Of a stretch of 64,000 nt of DNA, positions 10,801 to 20,731 are shown one piece after another (position 1 is the stretch's first letter; each line of letters begins with the position of its first letter). The notes under the pieces were generated by a model, which did no database searches, had not been told where the DNA came from, and was given only the letters and a program-made list of their open reading frames with translations. The stretch comes from Diogma glabrata (taxonomy: Eukaryota > Arthropoda > Insecta > Diptera > Cylindrotomidae). The stretch is from positions 245,129,926-245,193,925 of the forward strand of contig OY856188.1 in the NCBI GenBank assembly GCA_963693315.1, read 5' to 3'. A program made the translations under genes and the position numbers.

Positions 10801-11500
10801 CAATCCGCAGATGTTTTGAACATGTATTTTAAAATTTTTTATTGATTCATATATGTTTTGTCCCTGCAAATTCCGTGGACATGCCGCTTTATGGGCGGGT
10901 GGATTGCGCAAGTTTGCTTTACCACTTGCAGACTTATTTTTTTTCGGTTGTACTGCCATATATATATCAAAATGTTTATTTTATTTTTTTGTGTTTTATT
11001 TTAAAATGCATAACTAAGTAAAAAATCCTATCATACTACAAAATATGACATATGCCAATATTTCATGATAAGATGAAGAAATAATAACAAAATAATAAGT
11101 GAAAAACAAATTGTGAGAAATTTGCAGAAAACAAAACAAAACTAAATGCCAATAATCCAGCTGATGCAGCGCACCCCAGACGCACCGCCCACCACCTCAA
11201 TCGAGGCACAAAGCCCACACATAACTACGTGTTGCTTCGATTCCTCGGAAGAGCTAATGAGCGGTACCGCTACGGAACGCTGCCCAGCTAAGACTGGAAG
11301 TGCTGACGTTGACTAATTAAAGTTTGTCCGCCAGCACCCTAAGATATCATCTTGGCTAATGACATCTCCTGCCATTGCCAGTGGTATGTGATATCTCACG
11401 CTAACTCATATGTCAATGGCAGGGACTGGAGTACGCAGGGTAGTCAGACCCGTAGATCAACATTGATCATAATCGATCAAAATCGATCCCTTCTGCGATC
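7857..11500 (-). mobile_element. Full-length CR1/Jockey-type non-LTR retrotransposon
   Basis: The element reads leftwards. A ~500-bp 5' leader (about 10960-11500) precedes the single ORF (7936-10959), followed by a ~60-bp 3' UTR and a terminal A-run (seen as T's at about 7857-7875). It splits the Crypton-like recombinase at KRKG/GYQP, which gives it a clear insertion context. No ORF1 was found in the leader. The leader is conserved in the copies at 48.4 kb and 51.9-52.4 kb, which helps define the 5' end to between 11465 and 11506. I could not find a convincing target-site duplication. Confidence 0.8.
7936..10959 (-). CDS. Endonuclease-reverse transcriptase of a CR1-like retrotransposon
   Basis: An intact 1007-residue ORF2-type protein that nicks target DNA and copies its own RNA at the nick. 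The apurinic-type endonuclease occupies about residues 45-270, with VQNICG near 47, TETQ near 75, ALYRSPN near 146, TGDFNVH near 181 and NSDHYLI near 260. The reverse transcriptase follows with NYRPIALLSVLSKVYEHY, YGFRNKRSTTDLL, IALDISKAFDRVWH, AGVPQGSVLSP and the catalytic FADD at residue 713. The C-terminal part has YIRPCMEYCCQVWGAA and TAYKWNSLP, as in CR1/L2/Jockey proteins; no RNase H is seen. The start Met is preceded by untranslated leader. No stop or frameshift occurs, so the copy is young and possibly competent. Confidence 0.9.
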   Translation of the reverse strand: MAVQPKKNKSASGKANLRNPPAHKAACPRNLQGQNIYESIKNFKIHVQNICGLNANHDHVQHHLEHDKPNILFLTETQVSENFLFIESLNSKYRLESAFKLHQGVCAFIHESVAYTRFPNFELHGDGFNTLVLKICLPEMTFFTIALYRSPNKRNSNFFNILTKIMDEIRAKSPNCEVIVTGDFNVHNKSWLEFSKSTDDVDNSGKLAEIFAASQGLFQIVKSPTFTPRNGGDNSFLLDLYLTTMPDITSVDVAKGSIGNSDHYLISSVIKTDLLKTTAPKPRKIFHYSKMDKSGLQNFFHGFPFDRHCFYTDNVNVSAQNFTETIQFAINKFVPFSIVKPKQKYLYSKAAKTALRNKRRSFNIWIHNKTPTNRSQYLKANKISNQIISNEKSEIDRAKASKLTSMSVSDKSFYSAINSLNSGTKFSIPPIIDGDLIVNDPARKANLFAERFALNSTVLETPKEIPQIQSSGVNMNELHFKPKIVAKLLKGLNINKASGMDNIPPIILKTFSKELAPTLTKIFYQSYKSGIFPSCWKLANVQPVPKKGPKSDISNYRPIALLSVLSKVYEHYINTHISKFLEENHLISDSQYGFRNKRSTTDLLNYVAHCWNSILDKGGETYVIALDISKAFDRVWHANLINKLVAYGFHPNVVKLIQNFLSDRYISVTLDGYSSESKLINAGVPQGSVLSPTLFLIYINELLKITSNPINSFADDSTLHKSFEPLPSKGKMHERINPARRDAAINVNKDLNKVADWGDQNLVNFNSTKTQLLIVSRLKTEFPKDILFSMCDEPIGECKNIRLLGVTVSNDLLWNDHVMAMAKSASKKLGLLNRCKKFFTPYQLLHVYKSYIRPCMEYCCQVWGAASVSILALLDSVQKRAIRIVGDRTLTSQLDSLQHRRTVADLVVFYKYRHQQCSDEISGIMPQTYSYPRSTRQSAAATSETVKIPRCHTGRSQRDFFVRTAYKWNSLPEHLVSGGFNPQMFKKSVNLHLRTPVVVGPRSRPRS

Positions 11501-11506
11501 CCTCCC

Positions 11507-12000
11507 TGGCTATCAACCAGTCGCGATGGCTATCGAGAATTTTAACGAAGGAGCAAATATGCGTTTTCATCAGAAACGCTCCAGATGAGTATCTGTTAAT
11601 CAAGGTACATTTGGAAATTAAGTTTTTATCAATTGGATTCAAAATTCAGAAATTTTAGGTTGCACTTATTGTTGGAGTTTATGGTGCCTGTCGTCGTGGT
11701 GAATTATACAACCTGAGTATAAATGACATCAAATACATTGAAGATGGGATCAAAATCAATTTACCCAACACAAATAATAATATTATTTGTCAATTCGTTA
11801 TCGACGGAGGGCAAGATCCAGAAATGAATCTCATTGGCATTTTCAAAAGTAATGCGGCTTTACGTCCCGACCGTGTCCCTAATACGCGCTTCTTCATTAC
11901 CTACCGTAAAGGTAAATGTACCCGAAAACAAGAAAACAAAGCAACTGAGTTTACATTTTGGCATACAATACCGTATGTGAATGCATTCTTGTCGCGTTTT
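11507..12000 (+). pseudogene. Crypton-like tyrosine recombinase, catalytic-domain part
   Basis: Coding resumes with GYQP directly after the CR1-like 5' end and, after one frameshift near 11540, reads NAPDEYLLIK. A 54-nt GT-AG intron (11605-11658) follows, then VALIVGVYGACRRGELYNL, which holds the first catalytic Arg of tyrosine recombinases. Further on come AALRP and RFFITYRKGKC, the beta-hairpin region expected to carry the catalytic Lys. The C-terminal HxxR, H/W and Tyr motifs are absent: the frame runs into the right inverted repeat at about 11990. The gene is therefore C-terminally truncated as well as interrupted. Identification rests on motif order and agreement with the N-terminal piece. 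Confidence 0.65.
11605..11658 (+). other. 54-nt GT-AG intron in the recombinase gene
   Basis: Removing 11605-11658 joins ...LLIK to VALIV... in phase 0, which restores the run expected for Crypton recombinases. The intron starts GTACATTTGG and ends AATTTTAG and is AT-rich, as short insect introns usually are. It argues that the gene is a spliced DNA-element gene. Confidence 0.6.
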
Positions 12001-12297
12001 CAGTGCTCTACTCCAAAAACGGTTGATCTTACAAAAAATGGAACAGAATTTCTGGTAGATAATTGCACGATGAACAATTTTTGGTACGACCTCTATTGAC
12101 CTCCGAACAATTGGTCACGAGATATTCGCGGAAAACTAATTTTCGCGACCTTTTGACCTTCATAACTTTTTTAGCCGGCACGATATTAACGTCGATTTTT
12201 CACATTTCATTAAAATTCCGTTACAATGGTGGATACAAAAATTCAGCTCACTAGGAATTTTTTTCGCAGATTGGGGCTTAAAACTTCTAAAATGACT
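11990..12297 (-). repeat. Right ~310-bp inverted repeat of the composite element
   Basis: Reverse complement of 1798-2105 throughout, ending outward at AATGACTG (the left copy starts CAGTCATT). Its inner boundary coincides with the end of the recognisable recombinase frame, which suggests that a deletion joined the truncated gene to the terminal repeat. ORFs inside it (11824-12099 tail, 12063-12254) are not genes. Confidence 0.65.
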
Positions 12298-12954
12298 GTA
12301 CTATTTAGGTATCAATCGCTTTAGCTAGGTAATTTTGATTAAATGGATGTCCAAAGCTTTTTTTTAGGCGTAGCGTTAACTGAAGATCTTAATACCAACA
12401 ATGCATCGTTTCTTCATTAGAATTAATATAATAATATTTTTTTTTCTGGTTTTGTTATTATTATTGTTGTTTACTTTATTTCCCAGAAAATACGTGATTT
12501 GACTTCTGAAAATTGATTTTCTTTTATTTTTTGTTTGTTCTGTTTTCGTTTTCTTGATTTTGTTTAATGATAAATGAATTGTGAAATTTATTTTAAAAGA
12601 ATCTCAATGTGAAAATTTATAAACATTTTTGTGTCTTGTGATTTGTAAAAATCACTTTGGTGATAAACTCAAAATCGTGTAACGTTGAAATAAGGAATAA
12701 CAAATTTATATCTGGATGATAACAGTTATGTTGAAAAGGATGTTTGAATTGTGACACGTAAATTGTTTGATCGCATGTATGAATGGGTTGATTTTTAATG
12801 CGTCAAACGCTATTGTACTGAATGTTTAACGATATTCTGATACTAAAACATTGAATTATATTTATGCCCAATTATAACAATTCATATATTAGAAGAACAC
12901 AAGGGCGCACACAAGGGGAGTTTTTTAGGTATGGACCCTTTCCTAACCGATAAT
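12298..12954. other. AT-rich DNA, nothing recognised
   Basis: No ORF, repeat or motif was recognised between the right inverted repeat and the next non-LTR remnant. Confidence 0.45.
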
Positions 12955-14350
12955 TTTTGTATATTGTATATTGTATATAATGATAATAAATTACAGATTA
13001 ACGTCTCTGAATATCAGAAGATACGATGCTAACTATGGAACTAAAATTTGTTAGCATTGATCAATTTTCTTTGAGGATTTTTGGAACGCTAATTTTAAAG
13101 TTTTGAAGATAAAAATTATCATTGCAGACTCACGCTGGTAATGCATTCCAGAGATGTTAGGCTCTGTTGAAAATTATCTTTGAAAAGCGAAAGTTCTACA
13201 TCTTGTCACTTGAACCTTAAAATAGGGCTGTTATTGATACTCTGGTGTAACATGCGAAGTATGCAGGCTCAGGTTTAATCAATTTGATCTTGGCAAATGC
13301 CCGTTCATCTATAATGTATTTGTAAAATGACGTTAAATCATCCACATACAAGGAATCAAACTAAGATTTGAATCGCCGATTAATAGCTCCATTCTGTATA
13401 GAATCAAGATACTTCAAACTACTTTTATGTATGCTGCACTCCATATGTGAGAACAGTATACCATGTATTGTGTTTCATATTGACGACTTAAGAAGCTCAT
13501 AATATGAAGTTAATGTATTTCTTAAATATTTTAGCAACAACCTACAAGATTTATATGGGTTTGTAATATGACGGATCCGCTTTAGCACCTTTTTTGGAAC
13601 TACTATAAACTAGCAATTTGCTATAAAATTCTCTTCTTATATGACAAATAGAACATTTTAGTGAGGATTGATGCTAATACCTTAGCAAATGTTTTACGAA
13701 TAATCGAAGGAATACTATCTGGCCCAGATATCTTATTATTTTCCGGATTATATTTTTACGAAAATGATCCGGTCCATTTTGTTAGAAACTACAGGAATTG
13801 ACCTAGGTTACAAATTAGACTCTACTAATGCCTTTATAAAAATTGCATAAACCATCTTGGGCTGCTCAGCAAATCTTGTAGCTATTTTCGTAATAAATAG
13901 ATATTTCTTGGTGTCTATTAGTTTTCTACATACATTTCTTTCTATATGTTATAATCTAAGGTTTTCAACACGTTTGTTTTAGTTATACTTTCGAAAAGTA
14001 TTTTTAAAAAATTTTATTACATTTTTATATTTACTCGAAACGCATATATTAGTCTTCGGAACGATCTATTGGAATAAACTTTCCCATTTCCACATGTATT
14101 ATTTCTAAAAAGTATCTGCAGAAATGTTTGAATTAATTGGCCGGTGCTAATCTGCAGTTTTATTATCCCAAACAAAACTCGGATCAAATTGTATCTGTTT
14201 AGGAACTTATAAATTTAAATATGTTAAAATAAAATTATGATCTGATCTACCAAAAAGTTCTGATACTCTAAATTGTACCAACGAAAGATCATTTGTCAAA
14301 AAAAAAAAATAAAGCATCCAGGATTGTCAGGAACTCTGGTGGTAGGTTGG
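12955..14350 (-). pseudogene. Decayed non-LTR retrotransposon, second CR1/Jockey-like family
   Basis: Read leftwards, short conserved pieces appear in order. They are an endonuclease-end motif LFGRSDHNFIL near 14260, the RT piece GPDSIPSIIRKTFAK near 13720, and the C-terminal piece MEYCSHMWSAA and LDSIQNGAINR near 13390-13450. The frame has many stops. The 3' end near 12955-13040 shares GAATATCAGAAGATACGATG-like sequence with 53005-53050 and 29805-29870, which suggests a shared 3' terminus of one family. The element differs from the full-length CR1-like copy at 7.9-11.5 kb. Confidence 0.55.
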
Positions 14351-14369
14351 TGCATTATCTCAGTTAAAA

Positions 14370-14424
14370 AAACATTAAAATAAAATAATAATATAATAAA
14401 AATAATAATATAATAATAAAGTCG
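14370..14424. repeat. AT-rich AATA/ATA simple repeat
   Basis: A run of AATAATAATATAATAAAA-type sequence separates the decayed non-LTR remnant from the start of a CR1-like fragment. Confidence 0.6.
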
Positions 14425-14476
14425 ACAGTTTTGGAAACTCCTAAAGAAATGCCCCAAATCCAGTCTTCAGGAGTGG
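14425..14476 (+). pseudogene. CR1-like fragment, left of the LTR insertion
   Basis: Encodes TVLETPKEMPQIQSSGV, matching the same linker of the full-length element. It is cut by the LTR element at the GTGG target site (14473-14476) and continues at 18075. When rejoined it has a further internal deletion before the LAPTLTKIFY region. Confidence 0.6.
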
Positions 14477-15468
14477 TGAAACGAAATTTGAACTTTCATA
14501 AAAATTTATATGAATACATTATATTTATTTATGCAGAATAGCTCAAAAACTTATATGAAAACTGAATTTATTACCGGAATGCTGGATTTATACACAAACA
14601 AACAAAATTTTACTTGGAAATATCTTATTTTAACGAATCACATAATGAAACTGTTAATTAACTAACATGATAAAATCATTTAATAAATCAACAAACATTA
14701 TATAAAATGAAATACAAGAAGCTTACATTAATTCATTGATGATCCAATTTTTGATTTAATGCCGATTCAATTCCTTTCCGTAACATAGTTTTTTATATTC
14801 TTGTCCACCAAATTGTAAAGCATAAATAATCATCAAAAGAATATTTATATAATTCAATAATATAATCCGGTTTCGTCGCTATGGATTTCCAACCATTAAT
14901 AAGTTGAATTTGTATACATTTCAGATGTATACACCAACTCTACTAATACAACTTGATAGATCACTTTTTCACTCAATTAACATTCCAAATTTTGTTCACT
15001 CATAAATAAAATTGACTCCATTGTGAAACGGGAAGAAATAATATTTTACACAATGAAAATATAAGTTTAAAATAATTAATTTATTTTATATATTTTTTTC
15101 TGATAATAAAAAAATTATAAACATATAACTTGTGGCAAAAGACACTAATTATACAGACTGTATGTCTTTATTTTAAAGTTATATAATGCCAAAATAACTG
15201 TTTGATTAGACCAATTTAATCCACAAGTACCACATTTGATCTAAATTTACATAACGATTTTAAAAATTATACTAATTAATTCGTATATTTATCATACCAT
15301 AGCTTTTCTGTTTACCCCCTCCAGCAATAATAAACATGTTTTATTGATTGAAAATGGATGACGTAAATAAACCATCAACAGTAGCACATAAAAATGTTGC
15401 TACAAGAAAATTAATAAAATTATGATTTATTGTTTTCAGAGTAAAGACTAACACAGTCCGCCGTAGCA
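14477..15468 (-). repeat. Left LTR, 992 bp
   Basis: The longer of the two LTRs. It contains a ~400-bp central part (about 14926-15329) absent from the right copy. Confidence 0.65.
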
Positions 15469-16539
15469 AAACTAGGAGAAACTAGGACAATGATCGAGGC
15501 TGCATCATTACCCGATGTTTATCCTAGAAGAAAGGACTATGAAAATCGCCAATTATGACTGTCTACAAAAATTGTTTTGATTCTATAAATTATTTATTGA
15601 AAATTTTTTGATTAAAAGACTTCTTATACACTTTAATAATATTTTATTTTTCTAAATATATTTTCTGTCTCTAAGAGACCTTCTTCAGAGAATGAATTCT
15701 GATTTCTATTATGGAAATAAAAAATTATTTATTATTGAATGACGAAACAAACCGAAGAAAAACAGAAAACCTGATGTATGAAAAAATATGCTATACATAT
15801 GTTAAGATTATTTAAATTATTTAAATTATTTATCAAAATTTTCCTAAAATTATTTATTTTATAATTATTTTATGTGACTAAACACCTCTAAAAATATTTA
15901 TTTATTTAAAATCAAAAACAGAAATATTTGAATAATGGTTTATTTATTAGGTGGTAAGTCTTAACTCAAAAATATTTATTTATTTTAATATAAAATAAAA
16001 ATATTCAACAAATTATTTATTCATATCTTGATGTATTTATTTTAATAAAAAAACCTTCATTTAATTAATTTATCTTAAAATTATTTATATTATTATTATT
16101 TTTAAATTTAATTTACTTAAAATATTTATTTATTTTATTAATTAAAATAAAGAAAAAATATTTATTAATTATTTATTTACTTGAAAAAAAAAACACATAT
16201 TTATTTTATTTATTAAAAATAAAAAATATTTATTTATTTAAAGTATTTGTTTAGTTACTTATTCTATTTAGAAAAATTTGTTTAGTTAAATCTTCAAAAA
16301 TTATTTATATTTAAGAAAATTTAACAAAGAAATTTTTGTTTAATGAATTTATTTATTCCTAAAATTATTATTTTCAAAAAATATATTCTATTTAATAAAT
16401 TTTATTTATTTATATTTTCAAAAACTATTTCTTATTTACGAAAAATTGTTTATTTATTTTATTTTTGTTCAATGTAGATAAGAGATATCCAAGTCAAGAT
16501 TTGTTTGTTGAAAAAAAAAAACAACAGAAATATGATACA

Positions 16540-17160
16540 AATGTCCAATGTCATCCAATTCCACTCTTGAATTCTCACGCTAGCGAGCACTCCCCAAGAA
16601 TGCATGTGAGAACCGACTAGATAAGCCCCTAACGACAGATTTTACAGAACGGTTTCTCCCTAACTTAAACTAAACAAAGGCAATCCCAACTGTCATGATT
16701 AGACCTTAGGCCCATTTCTACTGACCCAGTTGTGATTCCTTACCCTAAAACAAAACTAAAAATAAATTACTAGAACTAATGACGTTTCCTTGGAGAACGC
16801 TCCCGAGCGCCAGACTTCAAGCCGTCTTAAACTCCATAGACATTGTTCTATTGCAACGCTAAATACAAAAATAAGTAAGTTTGAAATTGTATTATCTGAT
16901 CCTGAAAAAATATTAAATTGGTTCTCCTATTCATTCCACCGAAGAAGCCTCTGAGCAATGAATGGTACTACTGGCTTGTACCTAAGTACAAACACAGCAG
17001 CACCACTCCTCGCTCCCTGAGAACTTCCTCGCTGGATGAAGAGGAGACCAATGTTCGTCGATCGCATAACCCCTATGGCCTTAGGTGACCTAAAAACATC
17101 ATCATCGATAAGGGGAGAAGCCCCAAGGATGGCTTTTTAATGTAATCAAAAAAACATACA
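16540..17160. other. GC-richer non-coding interior of the LTR element
   Basis: Within a very AT-rich interior (TATTTATT runs at 15800-16480) this ~600 bp is markedly GC-richer but holds no open frame or recognised motif. It may be a leader or packaging region of the LTR element, or a captured sequence. Confidence 0.35.
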
Positions 17161-17446
17161 ATTAATTTTATATACAATTAATTGCATCATCAAAAAAATA
17201 AATCAACAAAAAAAACCAATACTGGTTATGCCCAAAAATCTACAAAATTTATACTAAATTATCTTTGCCAAACCCAACTGGTTTGACAACCAACGCCTAA
17301 ACTGCGCCAAAAATATACAAAATAACAAAAACCAAAACTGGTTTTATCAAAATCAAATTAATGAGCCAAAAATTATAACGCAAAAAATATCATTAAACTC
17401 ATATAAAAACCTTGAAAAAAAAAACAGGGCTTTGTTTCAAGCACCA

Positions 17447-18074
17447 TGAAACGAAATTTGAACTTTTATAAAAATGTATATGAATATATTATATTTATTT
17501 ATGCCGGATAGCTCAAAAACTTATATGAAAACTGAATTTATTACCGGAATACTGGATTTATACACAAATAAAACAAAATTTCACTTGGAAATCTCTTATT
17601 TTAACGAATCACATAATGAAACTATTGATTAACTAACATGATAAAATCATTTAATAAATCAACAAACATTATATAAAATGAAATACAAGAAGCTTACATT
17701 AATTCATTGATGATCCAATTCTTGATTTAATGCCGATTCAATTCCTTTCCGTAACATAGTTTTTTATATTCTTGTCCACCAAATTGTAAAGCATAAATTA
17801 GTATCAAAAGTATATTTATATAATTCAATAATATAATCCGGTTTAGTCGCGATGCATTTCCAACCGTTAATAAGTTGAATTTGTATACATTTCAGATGCT
17901 AAAGCATCTGAAATGTATACACATCAAACATGTTTTATTGATTGAAAATTGATGACGTAAATAAACCATCAACAGTAGCGCATAGAAATGTTGCTACAAG
18001 AAAATGAATAAAATTATGATTGAGTTTGAAAATTATTATTTTCAGAGTAAAGACTAACACAGTCCACAATAACA
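17447..18074 (-). repeat. Right LTR, 628 bp with internal deletion
   Basis: Matches both ends of the left LTR but lacks its ~400-bp middle. At the deletion junction is an exact palindrome, arms 17883-17900 and 17903-17920, in which the sequence next to the break is duplicated in inverted form. That suggests template switching or fold-back repair. Confidence 0.65.
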
Positions 18075-18603
18075 GTGGAAATAAAAGATCTTCACTTGCA
18101 CCTCCTCTTATACAAATTTTCTACAAATCCTATAAATCTGGCAATTTTTTCTTGCATGCTAGAAGTTAGCCAATGTCCAGTCCGTTCCTAAAAAATAAAA
18201 ATTTTGCAAAATGTGATATTTCAGATTATAGATCATTAACCTTACTCTTAGTCATATCTAAAATAAACGAGCATTATATTTATACACACATGTCCAAATT
18301 TTTGGAAGGCACCCATATAATATCTGACAGCCAATACGGTTTTCGCAACAAAGAATCAACAACCGATCTATTGAACTATGTCGCACATCGTTGGAACAGA
18401 ACATGATGCGGCCAAATAGTTAGTGGACTGTAATTGTTAATAAAAGGTTTCAATTCCTCATCAAGAGCCAAGTGAAAAAAAACATCAGCAACAAATTAGT
18501 TAAATCGTTGAATGCATTAATACTTATGTAATTGAAAACGATGAAACAGCAATACCAATATAGGCCAGTAATAATAGGAGAAAAAATTAGAAAAAAAAAA
18601 AAT
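18075..18603 (+). pseudogene. CR1-like RT fragment between the LTR and TIR elements
   Basis: Resumes the CR1-like copy cut at 14476. It encodes FYKSYKSG-like sequence, then (18173-18406) DYRSLTLLLVISKINEHY and SQYGFRNKESTTDLLNYVAH. The LALS of intact copies is LTLL here. Similarity ends near 18400. The remaining 200 bp hold part of a minisatellite (TGAAAACGATGAAACAGCAA near 18533) that continues at 21500, on the other side of the TIR element. Confidence 0.65.
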
Positions 18604-19326
18604 AATTCGTTACAGCAAACTGACAGCGGGATATTGTAGAACACGCTATTGTAAAAGAGGGAAACATAAATCGAACCAGCAGCTGCTATCCGGGGGAGAA
18701 TGGGGAGGGTTTTTAGGGGTTGAAAGGGGTTTTTCGTAATTTCTGGCTAAACCGTGCATCCTATCAAAAAGAGTTATGTGTAAAAGTTGTAGGGAACAAA
18801 AAGATCTACACTTTTTGTACGGACCATTTTTACCCTCACCTCAACATTTTTCGAAAAAAATGCGAAAAACCGATTTTTTTCTTTTTTCTTGTTTTCTTTT
18901 ACAAAAAAAATTTTATGAAGTTCAAATTTTGGAAAAAGATACCTCCATTTATTGGAAAAAGGCAGCAATTTTTTCGGAGGGAAATATTTAGACGTTGTTG
19001 TTAAAATTAATTTTTTTGAAAAAAAAAACCAAATTTTTAACTGCGATTCCTCTTAAAACTACGCCTCCTAATGAGTTCAGTTTTGACTCATTTACTCATT
19101 CTTACGTCTATTTTTGATAAGTGGTAAAAAAATGGAACACTGTTATGGAAAAAAAGGCGGGAAAATTGAAAAAACCGAGAAAATCGCTTTTTTTTCGTGG
19201 TAATTTGCATATTTATCGTTGAATAATCGTTATTAATTAATAAAATCATTTAAATTTTTAATGATAAACGTAAACGACGATCATTTGGAAATAAATTAAT
19301 GAATAATTATATGCTTTCGTTACTTT
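18604..19326 (+). repeat. Left terminal inverted repeat, ~720 bp
   Basis: Starts AATTCGTTACAGC and runs to about ATGCTTTCGTT. ORFs at 18720-19004 and 18776-18991 are shadows of the repeat, mirrored in the other arm. Confidence 0.75.
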
Positions 19327-19348
19327 TAGTTTATTTAGGTAACAAAAA

Positions 19349-19843
19349 TAGTACATTATGATGCTAGGACGTAAAGCTAAAGATTTTGGACGGATGTGGA
19401 GTTTGCAAATCGAGGCGCTAGCCGAGATTTGCACCCACATTAAGTCCAAAATAGCTTACGTCCGTGCATCATATACTATTTTTTATTCGCCGCAAGCAAA
19501 ATATTTTAAGAAAAGTTGTTTATTCTAAATTAAAATTATAAATTTTCATAAATTTTAAAATAAATATATGTGGAACAAGTAACCCTTGAAAAAATATTTA
19601 TTATTTTTTCCAAATTGTATGACAACAAATGATAACAACTATTTTAATTGGATAATGAAATTTTAAATTTGCGGGTTGCTTTGATAAAAAAATTTATTTT
19701 TCATATAATTTAAACAAATACAAATGATTTTTACTTTTTTGGACGTAGCTATGACGACAAAATAAATAGTTGAAAAGTGATACTTTAAAGCCGCAAATCA
19801 CAGTAATAAAGTAATACTTTAATATATAGGCGAATAAAAAGTA
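19349..19843 (+). repeat. Hairpin-headed ~500-bp repeat, copy 1
   Basis: The first ~130 bp (19349-19478) form a long imperfect hairpin: TAGTACATTATGATGC pairs with GCATCATATACTA, and GATTTTGGAC pairs with GTCCAAAATAGC. The apex is TGCAAATCGAGGCGCTAGCC. The following ~365 bp end near GGCGAATAAAAA. The whole is repeated in reverse orientation at 35963-36497. No coding sequence is evident. Confidence 0.7.
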
Positions 19844-20731
19844 AATTTTATTCTTCAAACATGGCGATCTCAAAAAGTACCTTTTAGTTTTCTTTCATGT
19901 TTTTTATATTTTACAGATTTGTTATTTACTTAAAACATACTAAACCTATAAGGACAATTGTTATATTTTGTTTTTGAGAAAAACACATTTGAATATAGGT
20001 TGATTTTTTTTGTACTTTGTGCCATACACTAAACCCAAGTTTACTGATTCTATTAAACTTATTTTGGGCTTAGATGAGGTTTAAAGAAGGTACTAAATAA
20101 GCTTTTTTTGGGTTTTCTGAAGGTTTAATATTTTACCCAAAACATACTCAAATTACAGACAGACGTTTTGTTCGACGATAAAAACCAATTCGAATATTTG
20201 TTAGCAAAAATATGCCAGTTGCAGATTTTGCTGAAATTTATCAAATAGATAGGGAATTTTCCTTTCAATTACAATAAAAATTTCATATTAAATTAAAATG
20301 TATCATATATTAATTATCATATATTATAAACTAAAATAAGCATTAAATATTTTAGAAAAATAAAAATTCTGCCAATCCCATGTACTTTCGAAATCAAATT
20401 GCTCAAGAACGGCTTTACCAATTTTATCAAACTTTTTTTTTTTTGTAGGTGATTAGTTAATCGTTTGAAAAAAAAAATAATTAATTGTTTTTGTAATTAA
20501 TTTTTAAATTAAAATATTAAAAAACTTTTTTAAAGTTGGCGCTTGGGTTGAAGATCAATTGAAATTTAATTTATTTTTTTTTGTAAAAACAGTTGTATCC
20601 TTACTCTAAAATATTACAAATTTACAAAGAGGCTGATATTCGTGTTCTTGAGATATTTAATTTTTAAGATTTTTAGTACGACTGAAATTCTAATTGTTGA
20701 TTATTTCTTCGAACAATTTTTATCAAGTTCG

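Larger units (their letters stand above)
14477..18074 (-). mobile_element. Non-autonomous LTR retrotransposon
   Basis: Two direct repeats, 14477-15468 and 17447-18074, share both ends (TGAAACGAAATTTG at the left, CAGTCC...CA at the right) and flank ~2 kb. A 4-bp duplication GTGG (14473-14476 and 18075-18078) borders the whole, inside a CR1-like sequence that continues on both sides. The TGGTGC next to the right LTR, read on the minus strand, could be a primer-binding site, so minus orientation is preferred. No gag or pol frame is visible in the ~2-kb interior, so it is probably a LARD-like or internally deleted derivative. The LTRs differ by many substitutions and a ~400-bp deletion, so the insertion is old. 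Confidence 0.7.

Noticed and set aside
18720..19004. 94-codon ORF duplicated at 21045-21329
   Set aside because: Both lie in the mirrored TIR arms. The matching frames reflect the inverted repeat; low-complexity Phe/Lys-rich sequence gives no protein signal.
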